64,000 nt of DNA from JACCTH01 sp035250485 (GTDB taxonomy: Bacteria; Actinomycetota; Acidimicrobiia; Spongiisociales; ZC4RG35): the NCBI GenBank assembly GCA_035250485.1, contig DATFFB010000214.1, forward strand, positions 1 to 64,000. The letters run 5' to 3'. A program made the position numbers and the translations under genes. The stretch's first letter is position 1, and the number at the start of each line of letters is the position of its first letter. This document shows, in pieces, positions 23,571 to 31,630 of the stretch. The notes beneath the pieces were generated by a model. That model did no database searches and was not told the origin of the DNA. It saw only the letters and a program-made list of their open reading frames with translations.

Positions 23571-23842
23571 GAAGCCTTTTTCCTATTGCCCCACAAGATG
23601 AACCCGAAGATGAGCACGACGAGGCCGAGGACACCGAAGGCCCCATCGGAACCGAGCGGAATGGCCAGGGCGCCGTAAATGGAAAGCACAAGAAACACCA
23701 GCGCCAGCAACCCCAGAGTGAGAGCTGCCATTCCCAACGAAGAGAGGCGGATCCAGCGGCTGATTCGATCGACGGTGAGCGACCGAATCCGGGTAGCGAC
23801 CATCTCCAGAAAATCGGCAAACCGGGCTGGAAAGTCGTCCAC
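23567..23842 (-). CDS. Small two-helix membrane protein
   Basis: A 91-residue protein: amphipathic N terminus with basic residues (MVATRIRSLTVDRISRWIRL), two transmembrane helices (about 36-58 and 68-84) and a short basic C-terminal tail NRKKAS. It resembles the many small holin-like or PspC-like two-helix proteins but no family was recognised. It overlaps trxB by ATGA, so they are cotranscribed. A repeat element sits just upstream of its start. Confidence 0.7.
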   Translation of the reverse strand: MDDFPARFADFLEMVATRIRSLTVDRISRWIRLSSLGMAALTLGLLALVFLVLSIYGALAIPLGSDGAFGVLGLVVLIFGFILWGNRKKAS

Positions 23843-23854
23843 CTGTTCAGATTA

Positions 23855-23945
23855 GATCTGAGACAAAAGACGAAAGACAAAAGACGAAAGATCGGAGATG
23901 TCTTGGGGTCCTTCAGCCGCCGGAGGCGGGCGATCTTCTGTCGGT
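23855..23945. repeat. AGACAAA-type tandem repeat with GC hairpin, copy 2
   Basis: Four to five AGACAAA/AGACGAA heptamers (about 23860-23891), then GGTCCTTCAG and the GC palindrome GCCGCCGGAGGCGGGC, then GATCTTCTG. The order and the flanking words match copy 1 at 22.18 kb. It separates the anti-sigma gene from the small membrane protein gene. Confidence 0.75.
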
Positions 23946-23949
23946 CGCC

Positions 23950-24669
23950 CTATGGCAACACGATTTCGGAGCAGTCGTCGAGGAAGAACGCGCGCGGGGA
24001 GAGTTCGCCGTCGTCTTCCACCAGGAGCAACAACACCTGCCGGCCCTGATAGGTGCTTTCCCCTCGTTCCTCGATGGCGAGGTCCTCGGTCTCCTCGACG
24101 CAGGAGACCGACGCGTCTCCTGCGGGCGTACCTTCGTCAGCCAGCGCCTCGGCCTCGGCTTTGAGCTCGTCGAGGTCCCCTCCAGCTTCAAGTTGCGCGA
24201 GTGTGGCCGAGGCGGCGGTGGTGGCGGTCGCTCGTTCCGTATTGGTGGCGCCGCCAGCGGCGAACTCGGGAGCGGCCGCGTCGGCGGCCATGGACGTGGT
24301 GGCGGCATTGCCCGATCCCTGCTGGCTAGCGATGGTCGCGCCCACCCCAACCACAACCGCCAGTGCAGCGGCGGCGGCCATCATCCGGCCCCAGATCGGG
24401 CTCATGGGTTTGGTCTCGGTCTTGCGCCGCATCGGAACCGGCAGGGCGGCGGTGATCGCTGTCGCCATTTGTGACTGCTCGCGCTCGGTCAATTGGGCGG
24501 AGCCGACCCCCGCCAGAAGCGAGCGCAGCTGCAATTGCTCTTCGAACAACACCCGGCACTCCGCGCACCCCGAGATCAGGGCTTCGGCCGCGACTCGATC
24601 GGGTTCATAGCCTGAGGCATGAGCCGCCAAAAGCTCGAGATCGTGCGCGTCGTGATTCATCCTGCTCAT
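23950..24669 (-). CDS. Membrane anti-sigma factor
   Basis: A 239-residue protein directly coupled to the ECF sigma gene (ATGA overlap), in the place of RsmA next to SigM in mycobacteria. Residues 1-60 resemble the anti-sigma (ZAS) domain with Cys35-x2-Cys38, but the His expected four residues before Cys35 is missing (Leu), so zinc binding may be altered. One transmembrane helix lies at about 96-115. The outer part is Ala/Glu/Thr-rich and ends with a small domain containing two cysteines (SCVEE and DDCSE), which may sense an envelope signal. Function is inferred from position and topology. Confidence 0.82.
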   Translation of the reverse strand: MSRMNHDAHDLELLAAHASGYEPDRVAAEALISGCAECRVLFEEQLQLRSLLAGVGSAQLTEREQSQMATAITAALPVPMRRKTETKPMSPIWGRMMAAAAALAVVVGVGATIASQQGSGNAATTSMAADAAAPEFAAGGATNTERATATTAASATLAQLEAGGDLDELKAEAEALADEGTPAGDASVSCVEETEDLAIEERGESTYQGRQVLLLLVEDDGELSPRAFFLDDCSEIVLP

Positions 24670-25244
24670 AGTTCGTCGGTAAGACTTTGATGCCCCGACC
24701 CCCCCGAAAGGTTCCCTAACTCGGCCGCCAGTTGGCGCCGGGCCCGAAAAAGGCGCGACTTGACGGTCCCGATCGGCAAGTCGAGACGCTCGGCCACCTC
24801 CGGAAGGCTGAAGCCCTCGATGTCGGAGAGCACGACGACCGAGCGAAAGTCGACGCTGAGGTTGGCCAGGGCAGCAGCGATCGGGGCGGCCAGCTCAACG
24901 GAAGTGAAGGGATCGGTCGCGGTGGGATCGACGGGGTCGAGGTAGTCGGGCATCGGCTCTGAGGGCCGGCGGCGCTCGCGACGCAGGTGGTCATAGCAAG
25001 TGTTGATGGCGATGCGATAGAGCCACGTTCCGACGGCCGCCCCCGCCCGGTATTGGCCGGCCTTGCGATAAAGAGTGAGAAACGTCTCCTGAGTGGCGTC
25101 AAGGGCGGCAGCTCGGTTCCCCATCATTCGTAGGCAAACCGAGAAGATCCGGTCCTGATGCCGCCGCATGAGGGCGGTGAAGGCATCGTGATCTCCCCCG
25201 ACCACTCGCTCGATCAAAACCGCATCGTCGAGTGAAGCGGTCAT
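24666..25244 (-). CDS. ECF-type RNA polymerase sigma factor (SigM-like)
   Basis: An extracytoplasmic-function sigma factor of 192 residues. Region 2 contains DATQETFLTLYRKAGQYR and GTWLYRIAINTCYDHLRRER; region 4 contains FRSVVVLSDIEGFSLPEVAE and the helix LPIGTVKSRLFRARRQL. ATG at 25244 overlaps the pseudokinase stop (ATGA); an upstream in-frame ATG would lie inside that gene. Synteny with trxB/trxA, cwlM and parAB supports a SigM-like role in envelope stress. Confidence 0.93.
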   Translation of the reverse strand: MTASLDDAVLIERVVGGDHDAFTALMRRHQDRIFSVCLRMMGNRAAALDATQETFLTLYRKAGQYRAGAAVGTWLYRIAINTCYDHLRRERRRPSEPMPDYLDPVDPTATDPFTSVELAAPIAAALANLSVDFRSVVVLSDIEGFSLPEVAERLDLPIGTVKSRLFRARRQLAAELGNLSGGSGHQSLTDEL

Positions 25245-26545
25245 GCGTGAAAGCGTATCTCCCCAATGGTGATCCAATAATCACCGTCTCCGTGGCGTGG
25301 CAGCGACGTGAACCACATGAGCCAGTTGCCGTCGCTGCGCTCGGGCAGCTGAAAGGTCAGGGGCCCTCCCTCCGTTCTGCCGGTGGCGATGACCTCCCAT
25401 CCGCTGGGGTCATCGGGTCGTTCCGTCGACCAGCGCACGCTGATGTCTGCTCCGCCGGGGATTCCCACGATCTCGAGCACGTTCGGGGTGCCGGTGACGG
25501 CGATGGTTAGGCCGACGCCGGGTTTGAGCAGCTCCATGGGATCGCGGTACCGCTCGGTTCGCCACGACGTGTCGATATCCCCATCGATGGTGGCGCCGAC
25601 GTTCTGATCGTTCTCGCCTCCCTCTCCGAATGGGTCGAAGGTGGCGACGCCCGTGATCTCCGGCGGCGGGCGATCGGCCGCCGCGCTAACACTGGGAGCA
25701 AGTGTGGTGACGACCACGGTCGGGGTCAGAATGGTGGCGGCCGACCCCGGCACCACCGGAACCCCGGTGTCGCCCGCCAGGACTCGGCCGATGGCGATCA
25801 GACCGGCCGCGAGCACTGTGAGGACTCCCGCGAGAACCAGGGTTCGCCAGCTGCGGGCAGGTATCTCTGTGGGCGGCCGGGGACGGGGAATGGCCTCCAA
25901 CGCATGCGAGAAGGCGTCCGCGTTGAGTTCGCCCTGCTGGGCGGCCTGGAGAGCCCGATCCACCTCGATCGGGACTCCATCGACAACTTCGGAGGGCGGC
26001 GGTCCACCGGGCGCAAAACCGGTCAGGGCCTGTTCCAAAACTCCGGCGAGGTCGGAGACATCGCCCGCGGTTGAAGCCAGATAACGGCGGGCCCGTCCGA
26101 AACCGCCCAGACGGGCGGGGCGAGAAACGGTGTAAAGAATGGCTCCCGGGTCGATGGCGGCGTGAAACACGCCAGCCTCATGCAACGCCGCCAGTGCTCC
26201 TGCCAGACCGGCGGCGTTGGCGCAGAACTCGGGGTAGTCCATGGTCTCGCCGGACTCGAGACGGCTCTGCAGCGTCATTCCGCCGTTCCATTCCGAGACG
26301 AAGTAGGCGCCATCGGTGACCTCCTCGGCCTCAAAGATCGGCTCCAGATGCGGGTGGCGAACCGCGGCCGCCCCCCGCACCGCCTTGAGGAAGTCCGAGC
26401 GCCGCTTCTCACTGGCATCCGGGCCAAGCAGCCGGATCAGGACCGGGCGATCGAGGTGTTCGTCGGTCGCCAGCCACTCTTCGATGTCCTGATCGCGACC
26501 GAGGCGAACCTCGAGGCGATAGCGAGTTGGAAGGGGCGGGGGCAT
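25241..26545 (-). CDS. Membrane pseudokinase resembling the regulatory half of MurJ/MviN
   Basis: A 434-residue protein with a kinase-like domain (1-220), one transmembrane helix (235-257) and an outer discoidin-like domain (about 300-434, GENDQNVGATIDGDIDTSW). The kinase fold lacks key residues: the VAIK lysine is Arg38 (VLIR), HRD is HAA (128-130), and DFG is GFG (148-150), so catalysis is not expected. The same domain order forms the C-terminal half of mycobacterial MurJ (MviN), where it binds FhaA after PknB phosphorylation and sits beside sigM. Here the 14-helix flippase is absent; the protein begins directly with the kinase domain. It starts straight after the GNAT stop and overlaps the sigma gene. 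Confidence 0.85.
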   Translation of the reverse strand: MPPPLPTRYRLEVRLGRDQDIEEWLATDEHLDRPVLIRLLGPDASEKRRSDFLKAVRGAAAVRHPHLEPIFEAEEVTDGAYFVSEWNGGMTLQSRLESGETMDYPEFCANAAGLAGALAALHEAGVFHAAIDPGAILYTVSRPARLGGFGRARRYLASTAGDVSDLAGVLEQALTGFAPGGPPPSEVVDGVPIEVDRALQAAQQGELNADAFSHALEAIPRPRPPTEIPARSWRTLVLAGVLTVLAAGLIAIGRVLAGDTGVPVVPGSAATILTPTVVVTTLAPSVSAAADRPPPEITGVATFDPFGEGGENDQNVGATIDGDIDTSWRTERYRDPMELLKPGVGLTIAVTGTPNVLEIVGIPGGADISVRWSTERPDDPSGWEVIATGRTEGGPLTFQLPERSDGNWLMWFTSLPRHGDGDYWITIGEIRFHA

Positions 26546-27271
26546 TCAGAAAGCGGTGCCGAACGCGGCCATGATCACCAGGCCGTCTCGAACCGGATGG
26601 AATCCGTTGCGCAGATACAAGGCTTTTGCTCGGTCGTTGTTCTGCTGGGTGTTGACGAGGAGCGTTGCTGCCCCCTGACGGCGGGCCCACAGGAGAGCTG
26701 CCGCCACCAGGGATCCTCCGCCGCCCTGTCCTTGGGCCCGCGGGGAAACGGCGAGGCGCTGCAGGTAGCCGATCCCGAGGCCGACTCCGGCGATGGCGAA
26801 CCCGGCGAGACCGGCGTGGTCGCTAAAGGTGTAAATCACGTGGCGAGGGGTGGCTTCGAGGCTCTCTCGCAAACCCAGGAGGCCCATTCTCCATCGAACT
26901 GGAAACGCCTCGCGGTCCAGAAGGTTCAATTCCTCCAAAGCGGCTGACTTCTCGACTGGGATCTGAGGGCGGGCGAGATGTCGCAGGTCGTGCTCGAAGA
27001 GGGCGAGCGGCTCGGCGACTTCGTATCCCGCCTGCCTCCAAAGCTCGCTGCGGTGTCGGAGTACGGCGGGAGAAAGGACGGGCTTGGACCATTCGCTCAC
27101 CAGGGAACTGGCCTCGGCGAGAAACTTGGCCCCGCCTCGTTCCAGCCGGAGGGTGGCGGCGACGACGTCATCGTTCCAGGGACGGGCGTGCGCACGGCCC
27201 CAGCCATGCGTAAGCAGCACCGGTTGCGGCCAGCTTCCTCTGGTCCTAACTCCGTAGGAGGTGGCGGTCAC
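26546..27271 (-). CDS. GNAT-family N-acetyltransferase
   Basis: A 241-residue acetyltransferase. The acetyl-CoA binding core is C-terminal: LQRLAVSPRAQGQGGGGSLVAAALLWARRQGA (motif A, Q/R-x2-G-x-G/G pattern) then VNTQQNNDRAKALYLRNGFHPV (motif B). The first 100 residues are a separate domain without a recognised fold. Substrate is unknown. It is the first gene of the leftward operon with the pseudokinase, sigma and anti-sigma genes, and its GTG start lies 13 bases from the divergent deacetylase gene. Confidence 0.82.
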   Translation of the reverse strand: MTATSYGVRTRGSWPQPVLLTHGWGRAHARPWNDDVVAATLRLERGGAKFLAEASSLVSEWSKPVLSPAVLRHRSELWRQAGYEVAEPLALFEHDLRHLARPQIPVEKSAALEELNLLDREAFPVRWRMGLLGLRESLEATPRHVIYTFSDHAGLAGFAIAGVGLGIGYLQRLAVSPRAQGQGGGGSLVAAALLWARRQGAATLLVNTQQNNDRAKALYLRNGFHPVRDGLVIMAAFGTAF

Positions 27272-27284
27272 TGTGTGGGAGAGT

Positions 27285-28295
27285 ATGGGTGTGGAGGTCG
27301 TCTACCTGTCGCACGACGTCTTCTACAAGCACTTCGCTGGCGCCCGCCACATCGAGCGTCCCGAACGTCTGCGGGCGGTCGAGGAAGGCGTCTTCCGCTC
27401 GGGACTTGACATCCAGGCGGTAGTCCCGGATCCGGCGGATCGGGCGGCGTTGTCGACGGTGCACGACCCCACCTACATCGACGCCCTGAGGGAATTCTGC
27501 TTGTCGGGGGGTGGGTCGATCGATTCTGACACCCACGCCGTGACAGAGACCTGGGAGGCTTCGATTAGGGCCGCAGGATCGGGCTTGACCGCGATCCCCT
27601 TGCTTGGGGGAGGGGGCGTGGCGATGGCAGCGGTGCGACCACCGGGACACCACGCCACCGCCAACCGGGCGATGGGGTTTTGCTTTCTCAACAACGTGGC
27701 GGTGGCGGTCGCCCATCTGCGAGGTCAGGGTCGGAAGGTGGCTGTCGTTGACTGGGACGTCCATCACGGCAACGGGACCCAGGAGATGTTCGGGGATGAT
27801 CCCGATGTGCTTTACGTCAGCATCCATCAGTCACCGTTCTATCCGTTGACGGGGCACATCGAGGACATCGAGGCGGGAGCGGGAACCATTGTCAACCTCC
27901 CGGTGCCCATTGGGACCGGTGGCGACCTCTATCGACGCGCCTTCTCCGAATTGATCGAGCCAATCATCACTCAGTTTCAGCCCGATTGGCTCTTGATCAG
28001 CGCTGGTTACGACGCCCACGCCTCCGATCCTTTGGGAGGGCTCCGGCTTGCGGCCGCGGACTACGGGTACATGTCTGCCCGTCTGCGAGAGCTGCTTCCC
28101 GATGTCCCGGCAATCGTCTTCCTGGAAGGGGGCTACGACCTCGAGGCCCTGGCTTCGGGAGTTGACGCCACGCTTCGGGGACTGCGTGGAGTCGATCGGT
28201 TCTCCGATGAGACCGACGGCACCAGCTCTCCCGATGCTGCCTTTTGGGCGCTGGAGGTGGCCAAGGAGTACGCCGCTCGCTTCTGGTCGCTGTGA
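27285..28295 (+). CDS. Histone-deacetylase-family (AcuC-like) hydrolase
   Basis: A 336-residue zinc hydrolase of the HDAC/AcuC/acetoin-utilisation family, which removes acetyl groups from lysines of proteins or from acetylpolyamines. Hallmarks are RPPGHHA, the metal site VDWDVHHGNGTQE, and the later ISAGYDAHASDPLGG with the second metal Asp. The ATG is preceded by GGGAG; a GTG/TTG further upstream is possible. Paired back-to-back with an acetyltransferase gene, hinting at, but not proving, a linked acetylation cycle. Confidence 0.92.
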   Translation: MGVEVVYLSHDVFYKHFAGARHIERPERLRAVEEGVFRSGLDIQAVVPDPADRAALSTVHDPTYIDALREFCLSGGGSIDSDTHAVTETWEASIRAAGSGLTAIPLLGGGGVAMAAVRPPGHHATANRAMGFCFLNNVAVAVAHLRGQGRKVAVVDWDVHHGNGTQEMFGDDPDVLYVSIHQSPFYPLTGHIEDIEAGAGTIVNLPVPIGTGGDLYRRAFSELIEPIITQFQPDWLLISAGYDAHASDPLGGLRLAAADYGYMSARLRELLPDVPAIVFLEGGYDLEALASGVDATLRGLRGVDRFSDETDGTSSPDAAFWALEVAKEYAARFWSL

Positions 28296-29023
28296 GAAAC
28301 CGGGGATACCCAACCTCTTCGAATCGAGCGTCGTCTTTTCATCTCCACTGGCTCCCCCGAGCCGAGCTGGGAAGCCTCGGGGTCACGATCACCATCCCGC
28401 AGAATCCGGTGTCGTCCGACCTTTACTTCTGGGCCCTTCAGGCCAGCTTCGCCGGACGAGAAGGAGTCAGCGGCGGCGCGCATCTCGGACTGCAATGGCA
28501 TAACCAGTACCCGGGTGGAACCGCGGTGAACTGGGGCGGGTACGACGCCAGGGGGATGATCCTCTCGGGGACCGATTCGGATCTCCCCTCCCCGATCGGG
28601 AATCCGCACACGCGGGCCTATCCCTGGCGGCAGGGAGGCTCATATCGGTTGACGATCGAAGGGGACCGCAACCTGGGACCCGGCTGGTGGAGAGGGGCAG
28701 TCACCGATCTCGAAACCGGAGAGGAGCAAGCGGTCCGCAGCCTCCACAGTCCGGGGGATCGACTGATGGCGGCGATGACCTGGACCGAGGCGTTCTGCCG
28801 CTGCGACGCCGAGCCGGTGGCGGCGATTTGGTCGAACCCGAGCGGCGTCACCACCAACGGAGACCATTACGTGGCCGAGTCCTGCTCGACCACCTATCAG
28901 CTGGAAGCGGACGGAGGATGCTCCAACACCGACAGTCGCGTCCTGCCGCATGGAATCACCCAGATCACCGGTGTGCCTCGAACCAATCCCCCCGGCACGC
29001 TTTTGCCGTGGACTTCGATCTAG
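28292..29023 (+). CDS. Hypothetical beta-rich protein
   Basis: A 243-residue protein beginning at a GTG that overlaps the deacetylase stop (GTGA). It has no signal peptide and is rich in Trp, Gly and aromatic strands (WHNQYPGGTAVNWGGYD, GWWRGAVTDLETGEE, AYPWRQGGSYRL), like a jelly-roll or lectin-type domain; it reminds me of DUF3472 proteins, without certainty. Cysteines cluster in the C-terminal half (FCRCD, ESCSTT, GGCSN). The last four bases overlap the convergent PilT-like gene. Function unknown. Confidence 0.68.
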   Translation: MRNRGYPTSSNRASSFHLHWLPRAELGSLGVTITIPQNPVSSDLYFWALQASFAGREGVSGGAHLGLQWHNQYPGGTAVNWGGYDARGMILSGTDSDLPSPIGNPHTRAYPWRQGGSYRLTIEGDRNLGPGWWRGAVTDLETGEEQAVRSLHSPGDRLMAAMTWTEAFCRCDAEPVAAIWSNPSGVTTNGDHYVAESCSTTYQLEADGGCSNTDSRVLPHGITQITGVPRTNPPGTLLPWTSI

Positions 29024-30096
29024 AGCTCGAGACCTGCCTCAAGGGCGCGAGCGCGCAGCTCGTGAGGATTGCGGGAGTGGGGGAGAGCCGAGCGGACCGA
29101 GATCCTCCGGGTAAGAACCAGAGACTGCAGGGTCTGATCAAAGGTGTGCATGCCGCTGAACTCCGACTCCTTCAACACTTCGTCGATAGTCCCGGTGAGA
29201 TTTCCGTCGACAATTCGATCGCGCACCCGTTCGTTGTTGGTCAAGAGTTCCGTCGCCAGCGCGCGGGACCCGCCGTCGGCGGTCTCGAGGAGACGTTGGC
29301 TGAGGATGGCTTTGAGGTGGGCAGAGAGCTGGCGGCGGGCAAGCGCCTGCTCGGGCACCGGGTAGTAGCCCACCAGGCGGGTGATGGTGTCGGCGGGGTC
29401 GACGGTGTGCATGGAGGAGATGACGAGGTGTCCCGTCTCGGCGGCACCGATCGCCGCGCGGGCAGTTTCGTAGTCATCGATGTGAGAGATAGCTATGACG
29501 TCAGCGTCCTGGCGTACCGCTCGCTCGATCGCTTCGGCAAATGTGGCCGTGTCCACTCCTACCTCTCGCTGCGCGACGATTGCCATCTTGTCCGGATGAA
29601 GCACCTCGATCGGATGTTCCACCGTGACGATCGATACCGGCCGGGTGCTGTTGATGTGATCGATCATGGCCGACATGGTCGATGTCTTTCCCGATCCAGA
29701 CGGTCCGGTCACCAGGAGCAAACCCATTTGCTCGTTGGAGAGTCTCCGCAAGATGGGCGGGAGCCCCAACTCCTCGAATGAGATCGTGTCGTTGGGCACC
29801 CGGCGCATGACGAGGCTGATCGAGCCGCGCTGGCGAAATGCCGTGACTCGAAAGCGACCAAGCTCTGGTCGGCCGAAGGCAAAGTCGGCGTCGCCCTTCT
29901 CCTTGAACTCTTTCACCGCCCTTTGGGTGAAGATCGACTGGGCGAAGGTTTCGGTATCGTCGGGCCGCAGGCTGGGGACTCCGTGAAGCCGTCTTAGTTC
30001 GCCGGCCACCCGCACCACGGGCGGGGAACCGACTTTGAGGTGGAGATCGGACGCTCCCGCCGAGACTGCTCGATGCAGTAGTTCCTCTATTGCCAT
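29020..30096 (-). CDS. Solitary PilT-like secretion ATPase
   Basis: A 358-residue ATPase of the GspE/PilT superfamily, closest in layout to PilT/PilU retraction motors: N-terminal domain opening MAIEELLHRAVSAGASDLHL, then Walker A GPSGSGKT (131-138), VEHPIEVLHP (159-168) and SSMHTVDP (227-234). The Walker B segment deviates: the usual PDVILVGEMRD reads ADVIAISHIDD (198-208), so the catalytic Glu is His205 and the Arg is Asp207. No pilin, PilB, PilC or prepilin peptidase gene lies nearby. ATG was chosen because it gives the family N terminus; the upstream frame overlaps the divergent CCA gene's leader. Confidence 0.85.
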   Translation of the reverse strand: MAIEELLHRAVSAGASDLHLKVGSPPVVRVAGELRRLHGVPSLRPDDTETFAQSIFTQRAVKEFKEKGDADFAFGRPELGRFRVTAFRQRGSISLVMRRVPNDTISFEELGLPPILRRLSNEQMGLLLVTGPSGSGKTSTMSAMIDHINSTRPVSIVTVEHPIEVLHPDKMAIVAQREVGVDTATFAEAIERAVRQDADVIAISHIDDYETARAAIGAAETGHLVISSMHTVDPADTITRLVGYYPVPEQALARRQLSAHLKAILSQRLLETADGGSRALATELLTNNERVRDRIVDGNLTGTIDEVLKESEFSGMHTFDQTLQSLVLTRRISVRSALPHSRNPHELRARALEAGLEL

Positions 30097-30212
30097 GTCC
30101 ACGATTAACGAGTTCCTTTGATCCGAGGGATGCTGGTTGTATCGGTTCGGGCCGATGCTCCCTTGAGCGGGCCGCCGGACGGTTCCAGAGCCCGCTCCTA
30201 ATCTCGACGGCA

Positions 30213-31592
30213 ATGACCCCCAACCGGTTCTTCTGGCTGGTGGAGCCAGGCAGCCCGAGCTTTGAGCTGGCAGAGCGCTTTCGAGCAGCTGGTCACTCGC
30301 TCTTCCTGGTGGGGGGATCGGTTCGAGACGCTTTGCTGGAGCGACCCCACACCGATCTGGACTTCACCACCGATGCTCGGCCCCACCAGATCAGGGAAAT
30401 CGTCGATGCCTGGGCCGATGCGGTTTACCGGGTGGGGGAGGCGTTCGGAACGATTGGGCTGCGGAAGGCAGGCTTGGGGGCGGAGATCACGACCTTTCGC
30501 TCCGAGGTTTATCGCGACGACAGTCGCAAGCCGAAGGTCTCCTTCTCCGACGACCTGGAAGAGGATCTCTCGCGTCGTGACTTCACTATCAATGCCATTG
30601 CCCTCCGCCTGCCCGAGCTCGAGGCGGTCGACCCCTTTGGAGGCTTGACCCATCTTGCCGCGGGGCGTCTCGATACCCCTCTCGATCCGGAGGTTTCATT
30701 CACCGACGACCCGTTGCGGATGCTGCGTCTGTTCCGCTTTCAGGCCACCTTGGGTTTCGCCATCGAGCCACGGGTCAGGGAGGCCGCTTCGCGCCTGGCC
30801 TCGCGAATCGAGATCGTCTCCGCCGAGAGGATTCGCGATGAGCTCTCGCGACTTCTCGTCGCCCCACTCCCCGGACCAGCTCTGCTCGACGTCGTCGCCA
30901 CTGGCCTCTCGGCCTACTTTCTCCCCGAACTCGATTCCCTCGCCATGGCCCAGGACCCGGTCCATCAGCACAAGGACGTGCTCGCCCACACCCTGGCCGT
31001 AGTCGACAAGACCCAGCCCGAGCTCGTGATCCGCCTGGCGGCGTTGTTCCACGACGTCGGCAAGCCCGAGACCCGGGCCATCGGACCTGAGGGGGTCAGC
31101 TTCCACCACCATGAAGTGGTCGGCCAGCGCATGACGCGGGAGCGGCTCCGAGCTCTTCGTTATCCCCGCGAGATAGTGGATGACGTCTCCCGTTTGGTCT
31201 TCCTTCATCTCCGACCTCACACGCTGAAGTTGGGGTGGACCGATGCTGCGGTGCGTCGCTATGTGCGCGATGCTGGCGACCTTCTCGAATCCCTCAACGA
31301 GTTGGTGCGATGCGACGTCACCACGGCCAACCCCCGCAAGGCGGCCGCCATCAGTGGGGGAATCGATGAGCTGGAGGAGAGGATCACCGAGCTTCGGGCC
31401 CGAGAGGCGCTTGATGCGCTGCGGCCTCCCATCGACGGTCATCGGGTGATGGAATTTCTCGGCATCAAGCCCGGTCCGCTGGTCGGAGAGATCATGGACC
31501 TCCTTTATGAGCGTCGGATCGAGGAGGGACCTTTCAGCGAGGAGGAGGCCCTGGCCATGGTCAAGGAATGGTGGGAGGGGCGGACCAACTGA
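30213..31592 (+). CDS. CCA tRNA nucleotidyltransferase with HD domain
   Basis: Adds or repairs the 3' CCA of tRNAs, 459 residues. The nucleotidyltransferase head contains LVGGSVRDALLERPHTDLDFTT with the catalytic Asp-x-Asp, then SRRDFTINAIAL and the RMLRLFRFQ motif; a C-terminal HD domain (LFHDVGKPET, HHHEVVG) gives possible phosphohydrolase activity. In mycobacteria the same gene (annotated pcnA) sits near mviN and sigM, so synteny supports the call. The tRNA-Gly in this window lacks an encoded CCA, so the enzyme is needed. Confidence 0.93.
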   Translation: MTPNRFFWLVEPGSPSFELAERFRAAGHSLFLVGGSVRDALLERPHTDLDFTTDARPHQIREIVDAWADAVYRVGEAFGTIGLRKAGLGAEITTFRSEVYRDDSRKPKVSFSDDLEEDLSRRDFTINAIALRLPELEAVDPFGGLTHLAAGRLDTPLDPEVSFTDDPLRMLRLFRFQATLGFAIEPRVREAASRLASRIEIVSAERIRDELSRLLVAPLPGPALLDVVATGLSAYFLPELDSLAMAQDPVHQHKDVLAHTLAVVDKTQPELVIRLAALFHDVGKPETRAIGPEGVSFHHHEVVGQRMTRERLRALRYPREIVDDVSRLVFLHLRPHTLKLGWTDAAVRRYVRDAGDLLESLNELVRCDVTTANPRKAAAISGGIDELEERITELRAREALDALRPPIDGHRVMEFLGIKPGPLVGEIMDLLYERRIEEGPFSEEEALAMVKEWWEGRTN

Positions 31593-31605
31593 CGGGAGGT
31601 CGATG

Positions 31606-31621
31606 CGCATATGCGTATACT
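31606..31621 (+). promoter_or_regulatory. argC -10 element with palindromic operator candidate
   Basis: The perfect palindrome CGCATATGCG (31606-31615) abuts TATACT (31616-31621), a good -10 placed so that transcription would begin at or within 2-3 bases of the argC ATG. No -35 or ribosome site is evident, so argC may be leaderless. ArgR, encoded in the operon, is the obvious candidate to bind here, but the sequence is not a close match to known ARG boxes. Confidence 0.4.
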
Positions 31622-31630
31622 CCCCTCTCG

